A DNA stretch of 64,000 bases from Yersinia aleksiciae (GTDB taxonomy: Bacteria; Pseudomonadota; Gammaproteobacteria; Enterobacterales; Enterobacteriaceae), in NCBI RefSeq assembly GCF_001047675.1, contig NZ_CP011975.1:2644073-2708072 (forward strand). The letters are read 5' to 3'. The notes under the pieces were generated by a model. The model was not told where the DNA came from. It saw only the letters and a list, made by a program, of their open reading frames with translations, and searched no databases. Below are positions 45,854-55,906 of the stretch, in pieces. How positions within the stretch are numbered: the first letter of the stretch is position 1; every line of letters starts with the position of its first letter. A program made the translations under genes and the position numbers.

Positions 45854-47074
45854 TGTAGATTCAATCTGTCAACGCAACACCCCTTTCAATTATCTCTTTC
45901 GGTGTTTTGAACTTCAGTGTCTTTCTTGGTCTGTTGTTTAGCTGAGCTGCAACCTGATCCAACTCATGTTGAGTATATTGGGCAAGGCATGTCTTTTTGG
46001 GAAAGTACTGTCTAATTAGCCCATTAGTGTTCTCGTTTGTTCCCCGCTGCCAGGGACTCTGAGGATCGCAGAAGTAAACTTTAACTCCGGTGCTGCCAGT
46101 AAATTCCAGATGCCTGGCCAGCTCCATTCCTCTGTCCCATGTCAGTGATTGCCGGAGTTCAGGCGGCAAGCTCAGGAATTTGTCGGTAAGAGCCTGATTC
46201 ACTGAGAAAGAATCTTTGCCCCTGAGTCTAAGGATGATCGTATAACGTGATTTTCGGTCTACAAGTGTGGCTATATGCGAGTTTTTTGTGCCTGATACTA
46301 AATCGCCTTCCCAGTGCCCCAGAGAGCGTCTGTTATCGATATGCCGGGAGCGTTCGTGAATTGGCGTTCCGTTCACTATGTTGATCGTACCTCTTTCACC
46401 TTTGCGGGTATGGCGTCTGCCATGACGAAGGCTATGCGACCGGCGCAGATGCTTTACATTCAGGTGGTGTAGCGCTTCACGGCTACGAAAGTACAGCGTT
46501 TTATAAATTGTCTCCGGTGATATTCGCAGTGTTTTTTGACGCGGCTTCGTTCGCCTTAACCATCCTGATATTTGCTCAGGAGACCACTTCATCTCCAGCT
46601 TTTCCAGAACAAGCTCTCGCAACGGTAAATTCTGATCCAGTAAGCACGGTTTTGGTCTTTTCGCCATCCTGCTGGCCCGGTTATTAGCATCAACAGCTTT
46701 GTAATAGCGCCTGCCTCGATTACGCTGAACTTCACGTGAGATCGTCGAAGGACTACGATTCAGCGCAGTAGCTATCGCACGAATGCTCATTTTGGCTGAC
46801 AAACCGGCTCGTATTTCCTCGCGCTCAGACAGCGTCAGGTGAGCTACAGCCCGCTTGCGCTCATTGGGTTTTATGCCGCCAGTATCTCTTAACATAGTGA
46901 AGATTGTTCCTGGTTTCGAACCCAGGATATTAGCTATTTCACTGAAGCCTGTTCCGTTCTTCCACAGTTCAAAAACAGATGCTTTTTCCTTTGCTGTAAA
47001 TGTCCGTCTCATTCAAAAACCCTCCGCAACCCCATGTTTTCACATGACTGTTGCGTTGACCAATTGAATCTACA
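45854..47074 (-). mobile_element. IS30-family insertion sequence
   Basis: The element is 1221 bases long. The terminal inverted repeats are TGTAGATTCAAT-x-x-GTCAACGCAACA (45854-45879 and 47049-47074, 24 of 26 matching). Each end is flanked by AA, consistent with a 2-bp target duplication, a size known for the IS30 family. It contains one transposase gene with no frameshift or stop, so it may still be active. The exact IS name cannot be given without a database. Confidence 0.9.
45861..47012 (-). CDS. IS30-family transposase
   Basis: A 383-residue DDE transposase. The N-terminal half has helix-turn-helix regions (LTLSEREEIRAGLSAKMSIR and NRSPSTISREVQRN). The catalytic domain shows the IS30 pattern: first Asp in HWEGDLVSG, second Asp in LTWDRGMELA, and Glu in RGTNENTNGLIRQYFPK. 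The length and intact reading frame indicate a functional enzyme. It nearly fills the element. Confidence 0.93.
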   Translation of the reverse strand: MRRTFTAKEKASVFELWKNGTGFSEIANILGSKPGTIFTMLRDTGGIKPNERKRAVAHLTLSEREEIRAGLSAKMSIRAIATALNRSPSTISREVQRNRGRRYYKAVDANNRASRMAKRPKPCLLDQNLPLRELVLEKLEMKWSPEQISGWLRRTKPRQKTLRISPETIYKTLYFRSREALHHLNVKHLRRSHSLRHGRRHTRKGERGTINIVNGTPIHERSRHIDNRRSLGHWEGDLVSGTKNSHIATLVDRKSRYTIILRLRGKDSFSVNQALTDKFLSLPPELRQSLTWDRGMELARHLEFTGSTGVKVYFCDPQSPWQRGTNENTNGLIRQYFPKKTCLAQYTQHELDQVAAQLNNRPRKTLKFKTPKEIIERGVALTD

Positions 47075-47199
47075 AACGCGTTCTTGATGCACTTTCCATC
47101 AACGTCAACAACATCGCTAGCTTGGTCGGGGTGTTACTCCCTACAGCCCCAAAGGTGACAAAAGCGGCGCATATCCTAACCCTATTAACAGCAATATAA

Positions 47200-47904
47200 C
47201 AGTGTGAGCCGAATCTACCACCCAACAAAACTACGCTTTGTTGACATATATCAAATTCAATTGTAGCACGTTAACACTTTTGTGAAAAAGACTTACAAGA
47301 ATACCAGCTTAAGCGATGACGGGTTAAAATATGTGATCGATTCAGTGTTATTAATATTAAAAATTGGCGGTCAGACGTAACAAAAAAACCATTTTTCTAA
47401 TCTGTTGATTTTTATTGTTTAAAATCAATATTCTTCCGACATAGCGGCAATGAAGCCGTTTTTCTTGCCAGCGTGCTATTTCACGTAAAAGCATAAGAAG
47501 AATTATCGCCAATGTTAGTCAAATGTAAAGTAACAGGGGTTAGCGGCATTTTTTGCTACTTTTTAGATCGTTAGCCTGAATAACAGGTCAGAGAATAGCT
47601 ATTGGGTCCTTTAAGCGGATTTTATCATAGAGGTTGCGTCGATTGTCAGTCGGGGGGGCTTGTCGTTAAGTTGAAAAAAAACGTCAAAGTCAATTGTGTT
47701 GATTTAAGTAATTTTTTCAGTTTTATTATCTGGGTGTTAACGGTTATTTTTATTTTGATCGCCGGATAACGGTTATTGGTTTAGTGGATTAACCCTGATG
47801 GAGTGACTCATTTTTTAGGGGTGTTAGATGAAAAAATTTGACTTCGTAGGGCGATTGCTTTAACCAATAGGGGGACAGCTTCATTTATGAGACAGACAGA
47901 CGAC
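47200..47904. other. Intergenic region between yjjY and thrL
   Basis: A 705-base AT-rich stretch without a supported gene. In E. coli this interval holds a tRNA/rRNA methyltransferase gene (yjtD), which is absent here. It should contain the thr promoter near its right end and perhaps original upstream promoters of arcA. Confidence 0.55.
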
Positions 47905-47973
47905 ATGCGATACATCAGCCTGATTACAACGATTATTACCACCACCGAAACCACAGGTTACGGGGCGGGCTGA
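47905..47973 (+). CDS. thrL: thr operon leader peptide
   Basis: A 22-residue peptide, MRYISLITTIITTTETTGYG then AG and TGA. It is rich in Thr and Ile codons, as in E. coli ThrL, and ends just before the attenuator. Translation of these codons senses charged tRNA-Thr and tRNA-Ile and sets the choice between antiterminator and terminator. Confidence 0.92.
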   Translation: MRYISLITTIITTTETTGYGAG

Positions 47974-47998
47974 CGCGTACAGGAAACAACAGAAAAAA

Positions 47999-48030
47999 GC
48001 CCGCACCTAGACAGTGCGGGCTTTTTTTTT
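47999..48030 (+). terminator. thr operon attenuator
   Basis: GCCCGCAC and GTGCGGGC form an 8-bp GC-rich stem with loop CTAGACA, followed by nine T. It lies between thrL and thrA and is the classic rho-independent attenuator. Confidence 0.95.
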
Positions 48031-48093
48031 CAATCAAATCTTTGCAAAAAAAGTTTGCGATAAAAAAAGCGCGAAAGCGGGAGAGAACCAGAA

Positions 48094-50553
48094 ATGCGAG
48101 TGCTGAAATTTGGCGGGACATCAGTAGCAAATGCAGAACGCTTTATGCGTGTTGCCGATATCATTGAAAGTAATGTGCGTCAGGGACAAGTGGCTACGGT
48201 GTTATCCGCCCCCGCTAAAATTACCAATCATCTGGTCGCGATGATCGACAAAATGGTCGCCGGACAAGATATCTCGCCTAACATCAGCGATGCTGAGCGG
48301 ATTTTTTCCGAGCTATTGCGCGGATTGGCCGATGCCCAGCCGGGTTTTGACTATGAGCGTTTGAAAGCCTTGGTGGCCCATGAGTTTGCGCAACTCAAGC
48401 ACATTCTGCACGGTATCTCCTTGCTGGGGCAGTGCCCAGACAGCATCAATGCGGCCATCATCTGCCGTGGCGAAAAACTCTCCATTGCTATTATGGAAGC
48501 AGTCTTCCAGGCGAAAGGCTATCAAGTCAGCGTGATTAATCCGGTTGAGAAACTGCTGGCGCAAGGCCACTATCTCGAATCCACTGTGGATATCACTGAA
48601 TCGACTCGCCGTATTGGCTCCAGCAATATTCCAGCCGACCACATCATTCTGATGGCTGGTTTCACTGCCGGTAATGACAAAGGTGAGTTAGTGGTACTGG
48701 GACGTAACGGTTCCGACTATTCAGCCGCTGTGCTGGCCGCCTGTTTACGCGCTGACTGTTGTGAGATCTGGACTGACGTCGACGGGGTTTATACTTGCGA
48801 CCCCCGTGTCGTCCCTGATGCGCGATTATTGAAATCGATGTCATATCAGGAGGCGATGGAGCTCTCCTACTTTGGCGCTTCGGTTCTCCACCCCCGCACT
48901 ATTGCCCCCATCGCCCAGTTCCAGATCCCTTGCCTGATAAAAAATACCGCTAACCCACAAGCTCCCGGCACACTGATTGGTGGCGAAAGCACTGACGACG
49001 GTTTCCCGGTAAAAGGCATCACCAACCTGAATAACATGGCGATGATTAACGTTTCAGGGCCAGGAATGAAGGGGATGGTCGGTATGGCTGCCCGCGTCTT
49101 TGCCGTAATGTCTCGCAGCGGTATCTCTGTGGTGCTGATCACTCAGTCCTCTTCCGAATACAGCATCAGCTTCTGTGTGCCACAAGGGGAGCTTCTGCGC
49201 GCCCGTAAGGCACTGGAAGAGGAGTTTTATCTGGAGCTGAAAGATGGCGTGCTGGAGCCGTTGGATGTGATGGAGCATCTGGCGATCATCTCTGTTGTCG
49301 GCGACGGGATGCGTACCCTGCGTGGTATCTCGGCTCGCTTCTTCTCAGCGCTGGCCCGTGCCAACATTAATATCATTGCCATCGCCCAAGGTTCGTCCGA
49401 GCGCTCTATTTCGGTGGTGGTCAGTAATGACTCGGTAACAACTGGCGTGCGTGTTTGTCACCAAATGCTGTTTAACACCGATCAAGTGATTGAAGTGTTC
49501 GTGATTGGTGTCGGTGGTGTGGGTGGGGCATTGATTGAGCAAATCTATCGCCAGCAACCATGGCTGAAACAGCGCCATATCGATCTGCGCGTTTGTGGCA
49601 TCGCCAACTCTAAAGCCATGTTGACCAATGTGCATGGCATTGCACTGGATAACTGGCGTCACGAATTGGCGGAAGTACAAGAGCCATTCAACTTGAGTCG
49701 TCTGATTCGCCTGGTGAAAGAGTATCACTTGCTCAACCCGGTGATTGTTGACTGTACCTCCAGTCAGGCTGTGGCGGATCAATATGCTGATTTCCTGGCC
49801 GATGGTTTCCACGTTGTCACGCCAAACAAGAAAGCCAACACCTCATCAATGAACTACTACCACCAGATGCGCGCGGCGGCGGCAAAATCATGCCGTAAGT
49901 TCTTGTATGACACTAACGTTGGCGCGGGTCTGCCGGTGATCGAAAACTTACAGAATCTGCTCAATGCTGGTGACGAACTGATGCGTTTTTCTGGCATTCT
50001 GTCAGGCTCGCTCTCCTTTATCTTCGGCAAGTTGGACGAAGGGATGACATTGTCAGAGGCCACATTGCAGGCTAAGGCCATGGGTTATACCGAGCCAGAC
50101 CCACGGGATGACCTCTCTGGGATGGATGTTGCCCGTAAATTGTTGATTTTGGCCCGTGAAGCAGGGTACAAACTTGAACTGGCTGATATCGAGGTTGAGT
50201 CTGTGCTGCCAGCCAGTTTCGATGCCTCGGGCGATGTAGACAGCTTCCTGGCACGTTTGCCGTCATTGGATGCAGAATTTACCCGCAAGGTGGCGGATGC
50301 CGCAGAGCAGGGGAAAGTGTTGCGCTATGTCGGGGCCATTGAGGACGGGCGTTGTAAAGTGCGGATGGATGCGGTTGATGGTAACGATCCACTGTATAAA
50401 GTGAAGAATGGTGAAAACGCGCTGGCGTTCTATACCCGCTATTATCAGCCGATTCCGTTGGTCTTACGCGGTTATGGCGCAGGTAATGACGTGACTGCCG
50501 CTGGGGTATTTGCCGATCTTTTACGCACATTATCATGGAAGTTGGGAGTTTAA
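48094..50553 (+). CDS. thrA: Bifunctional aspartokinase I / homoserine dehydrogenase I
   Basis: ThrA carries out the first and third steps of the aspartate branch to threonine: phosphorylation of aspartate and reduction of aspartate semialdehyde to homoserine. The 819-residue protein begins [17 protein letters not shown] (kinase signature), has ACT regulatory segments (about 320-460, threonine feedback) and the C-terminal dehydrogenase with Rossmann [17 protein letters not shown] and catalytic-region [19 protein letters not shown]. The thrB start is just after its stop. Confidence 0.97.
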   Translation: MRVLKFGGTSVANAERFMRVADIIESNVRQGQVATVLSAPAKITNHLVAMIDKMVAGQDISPNISDAERIFSELLRGLADAQPGFDYERLKALVAHEFAQLKHILHGISLLGQCPDSINAAIICRGEKLSIAIMEAVFQAKGYQVSVINPVEKLLAQGHYLESTVDITESTRRIGSSNIPADHIILMAGFTAGNDKGELVVLGRNGSDYSAAVLAACLRADCCEIWTDVDGVYTCDPRVVPDARLLKSMSYQEAMELSYFGASVLHPRTIAPIAQFQIPCLIKNTANPQAPGTLIGGESTDDGFPVKGITNLNNMAMINVSGPGMKGMVGMAARVFAVMSRSGISVVLITQSSSEYSISFCVPQGELLRARKALEEEFYLELKDGVLEPLDVMEHLAIISVVGDGMRTLRGISARFFSALARANINIIAIAQGSSERSISVVVSNDSVTTGVRVCHQMLFNTDQVIEVFVIGVGGVGGALIEQIYRQQPWLKQRHIDLRVCGIANSKAMLTNVHGIALDNWRHELAEVQEPFNLSRLIRLVKEYHLLNPVIVDCTSSQAVADQYADFLADGFHVVTPNKKANTSSMNYYHQMRAAAAKSCRKFLYDTNVGAGLPVIENLQNLLNAGDELMRFSGILSGSLSFIFGKLDEGMTLSEATLQAKAMGYTEPDPRDDLSGMDVARKLLILAREAGYKLELADIEVESVLPASFDASGDVDSFLARLPSLDAEFTRKVADAAEQGKVLRYVGAIEDGRCKVRMDAVDGNDPLYKVKNGENALAFYTRYYQPIPLVLRGYGAGNDVTAAGVFADLLRTLSWKLGV

Positions 50554-50555
50554 AT

Positions 50556-51485
50556 ATGGTTAAAATCTATGCTCCGGCATCGATTGGCAATGTCAGCGTC
50601 GGCTTCGATGTATTGGGCGCGGCGGTGACACCGATAGACGGCACCCTGCTTGGCGATTGCGTCAGTGTGACTGCGGCAGATAGCTTCAGCCTGCGCAATG
50701 AAGGTCGCTTTGTTAGCAAATTACCTGATGACCCGAAAGAGAATATCGTTTATCAATGTTGGGAGCGTTTTTGTCAGGAGATCGGCAAAACGATCCCGGT
50801 GGCAATGGTGCTGGAAAAAAACATGCCGATTGGCTCAGGGCTGGGTTCCAGCGCTTGCTCGGTGGTGGCCGGTTTGATGGCAATGAACGAATTCTGTGGT
50901 AAGCCGCTGGATGAAGTGACGCTGCTGGGGCTGATGGGCGAGCTGGAAGGGCGCGTCTCGGGAAGCGTTCATTTTGATAATGTTGCGCCCTGTTATTTAG
51001 GCGGAATGCAGCTGATTCTCGAGCAGGAGGGCTACATCAGTCAGGGCGTCCCCGGTTTTGACGACTGGCTGTGGGTGATGGCCTATCCGGGCATTAAAGT
51101 CTCCACGGCTGAGGCTCGCGCCATTTTACCAGCACAGTATCGCCGTCAGGATTGCATCGCTCACGGGCGCAATCTGGCAGGATTCATTCATGCCTGTCAT
51201 ACGCAGCAGCCAGATTTAGCCGCCAAAATGATGAAAGATGTGATCGCCGAGCCTTATCGCACGCAGTTGCTGCCGGGCTTTGCGGCGGCAAGACAAGCTG
51301 CCCATGATATCGGCGCACTGGCCTGTGGCATTTCTGGATCCGGCCCGACGCTGTTTGCGGTCTGTAACGACACTGAAACCGCGCAGCGCATGGCGAGCTG
51401 GCTACAAAATCATTACCTGCAAAACGACGAAGGTTTTGTTCATATTTGCCGTCTGGATACCGCAGGCGCACGACTACTGGGATAA
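50556..51485 (+). CDS. thrB: Homoserine kinase
   Basis: ThrB phosphorylates homoserine with ATP. ATG 50556 lies 2 bases after the thrA stop and has TTGGGAG upstream; 309 residues. GHMP-kinase motifs are visible: [14 protein letters not shown] and the ATP loop [12 protein letters not shown], with [11 protein letters not shown] near the end. The stop is 3 bases before thrC. Confidence 0.97.
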   Translation: MVKIYAPASIGNVSVGFDVLGAAVTPIDGTLLGDCVSVTAADSFSLRNEGRFVSKLPDDPKENIVYQCWERFCQEIGKTIPVAMVLEKNMPIGSGLGSSACSVVAGLMAMNEFCGKPLDEVTLLGLMGELEGRVSGSVHFDNVAPCYLGGMQLILEQEGYISQGVPGFDDWLWVMAYPGIKVSTAEARAILPAQYRRQDCIAHGRNLAGFIHACHTQQPDLAAKMMKDVIAEPYRTQLLPGFAAARQAAHDIGALACGISGSGPTLFAVCNDTETAQRMASWLQNHYLQNDEGFVHICRLDTAGARLLG

Positions 51486-51488
51486 CGC

Positions 51489-52778
51489 ATGAAACTGTAT
51501 AACCTTAAAGATCACAACGAGCAGGTCAGCTTCTCGCAAGCGATTAAGCAGGGCCTGGGCAAGCAGCAGGGGCTTTTCTTCCCGCTGGAGTTACCCGAAT
51601 TTAACGTAACAGAGATCGACCAACTGCTGGATCTGGATTTTGTCACGCGCAGTAGCCGTATTCTATCCGCATTTATTGGCAGCGAAATTACCCCTGAAGT
51701 GTTAACCAAACGTGTTCAGGCGGCATTTGAATTCCCGGCACCGGTTGCGCAGGTTGAGAATGATATCGCGACACTGGAGCTGTTCCACGGCCCGACGTTG
51801 GCATTTAAAGATTTCGGCGCTCGTTTTATGGCGCAAATGCTGGCCGAAGTGGCTGGCGATCAACCTGTGACCATCTTGACCGCGACCTCCGGTGATACCG
51901 GCGCGGCGGTGGCCCATGCTTTCTACGGCCTGAAAAATGTGCGTGTGGTTATCCTTTATCCACGCGGCAAAATCAGCCCGCTGCAAGAGAAGTTGTTCTG
52001 TACGCTGGGCGGCAATATCCACACCGTGGCGATTGATGGCGATTTTGATGCCTGTCAGGCGCTGGTAAAACAAGCTTTTGATGATGAAGAGTTAAAGCAG
52101 GAACTGAGTCTTAACTCGGCTAACTCCATCAATATCAGCCGGTTACTGGCTCAGATTTGCTACTACTTTGAAGCGGTCGCTCAACTGCCACAAGAAGCAC
52201 GTAATCAACTGGTCATCTCTGTGCCAAGCGGTAACTTTGGTGATCTGACGGCGGGTCTGCTGGCGAAATCCTTAGGTCTACCGGTGAAGCGCTTTATCGC
52301 GGCAACTAATGCCAATGACACCGTGCCGCGTTTCTTGGTCAATGGCCAGTGGCAGCCAAAATCCACTGTGGCAACGCTATCCAATGCCATGGATGTTAGC
52401 CAGCCGAATAACTGGCCGCGCGTAGAAGAGTTATATCGCCGTAAAGTCTGGCAGTTGAAGGACTTGGGCCACGGCGCGGTGAGTGATGAAGTGACAAAAG
52501 AGACCCTGCGCGAGATGGCGAAGTTGGGCTATATCTCAGAACCTCATGCCGCTATTGCTTACCGTGTCTTGCGCGATCAACTGCAAGATGGTGAGTTCGG
52601 GCTGTTTATTGGAACTGCGCACCCAGCGAAATTCAAAGAGAGCGTGGAAGAGATTTTGGGTCAGGAATTACCGCTGCCAAAACCATTGGCCATTCGGGCG
52701 CAATTACCTTTGCTATCCCATGATTTGCCAGCAGATTTTGCGACAATGCGGGCGTTCTTGATGGCATTACCGAAATAA
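51489..52778 (+). CDS. thrC: Threonine synthase
   Basis: ThrC converts O-phosphohomoserine to threonine using pyridoxal phosphate. The 429-residue protein has the PLP lysine in GPTLAFKDFGARF and the phosphate-binding loop in SGNFGDLTAG. Last gene of thrLABC. A short ERIC-like hairpin element directly follows the stop and may act as terminator. Confidence 0.97.
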   Translation: MKLYNLKDHNEQVSFSQAIKQGLGKQQGLFFPLELPEFNVTEIDQLLDLDFVTRSSRILSAFIGSEITPEVLTKRVQAAFEFPAPVAQVENDIATLELFHGPTLAFKDFGARFMAQMLAEVAGDQPVTILTATSGDTGAAVAHAFYGLKNVRVVILYPRGKISPLQEKLFCTLGGNIHTVAIDGDFDACQALVKQAFDDEELKQELSLNSANSINISRLLAQICYYFEAVAQLPQEARNQLVISVPSGNFGDLTAGLLAKSLGLPVKRFIAATNANDTVPRFLVNGQWQPKSTVATLSNAMDVSQPNNWPRVEELYRRKVWQLKDLGHGAVSDEVTKETLREMAKLGYISEPHAAIAYRVLRDQLQDGEFGLFIGTAHPAKFKESVEEILGQELPLPKPLAIRAQLPLLSHDLPADFATMRAFLMALPK

Positions 52779-52845
52779 TTACCCATCTTACTTGGTGTTG
52801 CAGCGTTGTTTGCTGCCTAGCTGCAACACCAATGACTTAGGGTAA
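52778..52845. repeat. Deleted ERIC-like hairpin after thrC
   Basis: The element starts ATTACCC and ends GGGTAAT, and its inner arms GGTGTTGCAG and CTGCAACACC pair over 10 bp. The ERIC central core is missing, so it looks like an internal-deletion derivative. Its position right after the thrC stop and before convergent yaaA suggests a terminator role. Confidence 0.7.
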
Positions 52846-52866
52846 TGCTTTTTCTACTTGAAGCTG

Positions 52867-53643
52867 TTAAAACCGCTCAGTCCGCTTAAATACCAGTTCG
52901 TTTTTCGCTGACAGTCCGGCATCAAACTCATAACCTTCCAGATTAAAATCAATCAGTTGCTCAGGTTTGGTTAGCTTGTTCTGGATGATGAAACGGCTCA
53001 TCAGACCACGGGCTTTCTTGGCGTAGAAACTGATAATTTTGTATTTACCGTTTTTCTCATCCAAGAATACTGGCTTAATCAGTGAACCAACTAATTTGGC
53101 CGGTTTCACGGCTTTAAAATACTCATCAGACGCCAGATTAATCAGCACGTTATCCCCTTGCTGTGCCAGCGCTTGATTCAGTTTCTCGGTTATCTGGTCA
53201 CCCCAAAACGTATAGAGATCTTTGCCCTGTAGGTTAGCTAGCTTAATGCCCATTTCCAGCCGGTAGGGTTGCATCAAATCCAACGGACGCAGCACGCCGT
53301 ATAGGCCAGAGAGCATACGTAAATGTTGTTGGGCGAAATCAAAATCGGCATCGCTGAACGTCTGTGCCTGCATTCCAGTGTAGACATCACCTTTGAAGGC
53401 CAGAATGGCCTGACGGGCATTCTCTGGCGTGAAATCAGGCTGCCATTCACTGAAGCGAGCGGCATTCAAACCCGCCAGTTTGTCGCTAATCCCCATCAGG
53501 CTGCTGATTTGAGCCGGCGTCAGCTCGCGGCAGATCTCGATAAGTGCTTGTGACTTATCCAACATTTCAGGCCGAGTAAACTTGTTGGTCGCTAACGGAC
53601 TTTGATAATCAAGGGTTTTGGCCGGGGAGATAATAATAAGCAT
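52867..53643 (-). CDS. yaaA: Peroxide stress protein YaaA (UPF0246)
   Basis: YaaA lowers free iron and DNA damage during hydrogen peroxide stress, and is OxyR-controlled in E. coli. ATG 53643 gives 258 residues beginning [19 protein letters not shown]; a GTG one codon earlier is possible. The conserved blocks [29 protein letters not shown] and [14 protein letters not shown] are present. It is convergent with thrC. The E. coli gene yaaJ is not between yaaA and talB here. Confidence 0.94.
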   Translation of the reverse strand: MLIIISPAKTLDYQSPLATNKFTRPEMLDKSQALIEICRELTPAQISSLMGISDKLAGLNAARFSEWQPDFTPENARQAILAFKGDVYTGMQAQTFSDADFDFAQQHLRMLSGLYGVLRPLDLMQPYRLEMGIKLANLQGKDLYTFWGDQITEKLNQALAQQGDNVLINLASDEYFKAVKPAKLVGSLIKPVFLDEKNGKYKIISFYAKKARGLMSRFIIQNKLTKPEQLIDFNLEGYEFDAGLSAKNELVFKRTERF

Positions 53644-54074
53644 CACGACATCCTGTTAATCCAGATAACACACTGTAGCAAAAAGCGCGCGCCAGCTAAA
53701 AGAAGATTGGGCGATTGCTAAGATAGGTGGGCTGCTTTCTATATCGGAGGTATAGTTTTCGCAAGATAAATAGCTTAGCTAAATCGTCTCAGCACCACAA
53801 GAATGGATGAAGTTGCTATTAATCAGACGATTTCCAGCTGTTTTGAAAGGCGAAAACGGTTGCGAACCGGATAGAGCAAGGTTGCGCTTTTTTTAATCAG
53901 TTTAACTGCCTTGCACCAAGGATTACGCATGTTATTATCAAGACAAGGCAGGGCTTCAAAATAGCCAATATTGCGAAATGGCTAACATTCCAAAAACGGT
54001 GAAGAACCATTTCGAAAGCGATAAAAAGTTGCGACATGCCAAAAGTTCATGCACAAACGACGAGAAACGACAAC
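53644..54074. other. Intergenic region between yaaA and talB
   Basis: No gene is supported. It carries the divergent promoters of yaaA and talB. The only structure I note is an inverted repeat CGAAATGG (53974-53981) and CCATTTCG (54007-54014) just before talB, possibly a leader hairpin. Confidence 0.5.
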
Positions 54075-55028
54075 ATGACCGATAAACTTACTTCCCTACG
54101 CCAAATCACCACTGTAGTCGCAGATACTGGGGATATCGCGGCAATGAAACTGTATCAACCGCAAGATGCAACCACCAACCCATCCCTCATTCTGAATGCG
54201 GCTCAAATTCCTGAATATCGCAAATTGATCGATGAAGCTATTGCCTGGGCGCGCGAACAGAGCAGCGATCATGCTCAGCAGATCGTCGATGCAACGGACA
54301 AACTGGCTGTCAATATTGGTTTGGAAATTCTGAAATTGATCCCTGGGCGTATTTCCACCGAAGTTGATGCGCGTCTGTCCTATGACACCGTCGCTAGCGT
54401 GGCAAAAGCCAAGCGCCTAATCAAACTGTATAACGAAGCGGGCATCAGCAATGACCGTATTCTGATCAAACTGGCTTCTACTTGGCAGGGTATTCGTGCC
54501 GCAGAACAGCTGGAAAAAGAAGGCATTAACTGCAACCTGACACTGCTGTTCTCCTTCGCTCAGGCACGTGCTTGTGCGGAAGCCGGTGTGTTCCTGATTT
54601 CTCCGTTTGTTGGCCGTATTCTTGATTGGTACAAAGCCAATGGCGACAAAAAAGAGTTCGCGCCAAACGAAGATCCAGGTGTGGTTTCAGTGACTGAGAT
54701 CTACCAGTATTACAAACAACACGGTTACAAGACTGTGGTGATGGGCGCAAGCTTCCGTAATCTGGGCGAAATCATTGAATTGGCGGGTTGTGACCGTCTG
54801 ACTATCGCACCATCACTGCTGAAAGAGCTGGCAGAAAGCGAAGGTCCGGTTGAGCGTAAATTGTCTTACACCGGTGAAGTTCAGCCGAAACCTACGCCAC
54901 TGACTGAAGCTGAATTCTACTGGCAGCACAATCAGGACCCAATGGCGATTGATAAACTGGCTGACGGTATCCGTAAGTTTGCTATCGATCAGGGCAAACT
55001 TGAGAAAATGATCTCCGACCTGCTGTAA
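54075..55028 (+). CDS. talB: Transaldolase B
   Basis: TalB moves a three-carbon unit between sugar phosphates in the pentose phosphate pathway. ATG 54075 gives 317 residues starting [20 protein letters not shown], the usual N-terminus. The Schiff-base lysine is in [11 protein letters not shown], and the signature [10 protein letters not shown] is present. A terminator follows the stop. Confidence 0.97.
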   Translation: MTDKLTSLRQITTVVADTGDIAAMKLYQPQDATTNPSLILNAAQIPEYRKLIDEAIAWAREQSSDHAQQIVDATDKLAVNIGLEILKLIPGRISTEVDARLSYDTVASVAKAKRLIKLYNEAGISNDRILIKLASTWQGIRAAEQLEKEGINCNLTLLFSFAQARACAEAGVFLISPFVGRILDWYKANGDKKEFAPNEDPGVVSVTEIYQYYKQHGYKTVVMGASFRNLGEIIELAGCDRLTIAPSLLKELAESEGPVERKLSYTGEVQPKPTPLTEAEFYWQHNQDPMAIDKLADGIRKFAIDQGKLEKMISDLL

Positions 55029-55055
55029 TCTGAGCGGATCACGCGAGATTTGACG

Positions 55056-55080
55056 AAAAGGTGGCGTAAGCCGCCTTTTT
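55056..55080 (+). terminator. Terminator after talB
   Basis: AAAAGGTGGC and GCCGCCTTTT pair with one mismatch around GTAA and are followed by T's, 28 bases after the talB stop. Confidence 0.85.
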
Positions 55081-55190
55081 TGTTTTCTGCGGCCTATTCG
55101 CTGGGGCGCTTTACTGCCCGAGCCGTCACTTCAATCACTTTGGGTATGTTATCATTCGACCAGATAAAGGCATTTCATCGAGGTAGTCGC

Positions 55191-55778
55191 ATGAATACAT
55201 TACGTATAGGTTTAGTCTCCGTCTCTGATCGGGCGTCGAGCGGGGTTTATCAGGATAAAGGCATTCCGGCGCTAGAAGAGTGGCTGGCAAGTGCATTAAC
55301 CACCCCCTTTGAAATTGAAACGCGCCTTATCCCTGACGAACAAACGCTGATTGAACAAACCCTGTGTGAGTTAGTCGATGAAATGGGTTGCCATTTGGTG
55401 TTGACTACGGGTGGAACTGGCCCAGCAAGGCGCGATGTCACCCCTGATGCCACTCTGGCTATCGCCGATCGGCAGATGCCCGGTTTTGGCGAGCAAATGC
55501 GTCAAATCAGCCTCCATTTCGTTCCTACCGCTATTTTATCCCGCCAAGTTGGGGTTATCCGTAAGCAGGCGCTGATCATCAACTTACCGGGACAGCCCAA
55601 ATCAATTAAAGAGACGCTGGAAGGGGTGAAAGATTCCCAGTCGAAGGCGGTGGTTGCGGGTATTTTTGCTAGTGTGCCTTATTGCATTCAACTGCTGGAT
55701 GGGCCTTATATAGAGACCAATGCTGAAGTGGTAGCGACTTTTCGTCCGAAAAACGCCATTATCGATATAAAAAGCTAA
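55191..55778 (+). CDS. mog: Molybdopterin adenylyltransferase Mog
   Basis: Mog activates molybdopterin with ATP to prepare for molybdenum insertion in the molybdenum cofactor. ATG 55191 gives 195 residues starting MNTLRIGLVSVSDRASSGVY. The MoaB/Mog signature LVLTTGGTGPARRDVTPDAT is intact, as is IINLPGQPKS. A longer frame upstream overlaps the talB terminator and is not used. Position after talB is the same as in E. coli. Confidence 0.95.
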   Translation: MNTLRIGLVSVSDRASSGVYQDKGIPALEEWLASALTTPFEIETRLIPDEQTLIEQTLCELVDEMGCHLVLTTGGTGPARRDVTPDATLAIADRQMPGFGEQMRQISLHFVPTAILSRQVGVIRKQALIINLPGQPKSIKETLEGVKDSQSKAVVAGIFASVPYCIQLLDGPYIETNAEVVATFRPKNAIIDIKS

Positions 55779-55906
55779 ATTAAAAGTTTCTATAGCATTA
55801 GATACCATTATCAAAGTGTGGGGAATTTTGTACGGTATAGTCATGTTTACTTTACAAAAAGATGAAAATATTTTTCTTCCCCAACTCTGGTTTACTACGG
55901 TGTCAT

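Larger units (their letters stand above)
45836..47199 (+). pseudogene. yjjY: yjjY interrupted by an IS30-family element
   Basis: The reading frame starts at ATG 45836 (MTKVRK) and is cut after codon 6 by the insertion at 45854-47074. Removing the element and one AA target copy (47075-47076) joins codon AAA to CGC at 47077 and gives an intact 46-codon protein that ends LTLLTAI with TAA at 47197. It aligns with the 46-residue E. coli YjjY (SINVNNI shared), a small protein of unknown function located next to arcA. In the present state only a short truncated peptide could be made. Confidence 0.9.

Noticed and set aside
48313..48642. Minus-strand frame opposite the thrA 5' half
   Set aside because: No start signal or conserved features; explained by thrA codon usage.
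49345..49812. Minus-strand open frames opposite thrA
   Set aside because: They lie fully inside thrA, which is intact, and show no family features.
55050..55190. Longer N-terminus for mog
   Set aside because: It overlaps the talB terminator and has no similarity to the Mog family, and ATG 55191 gives the normal length.
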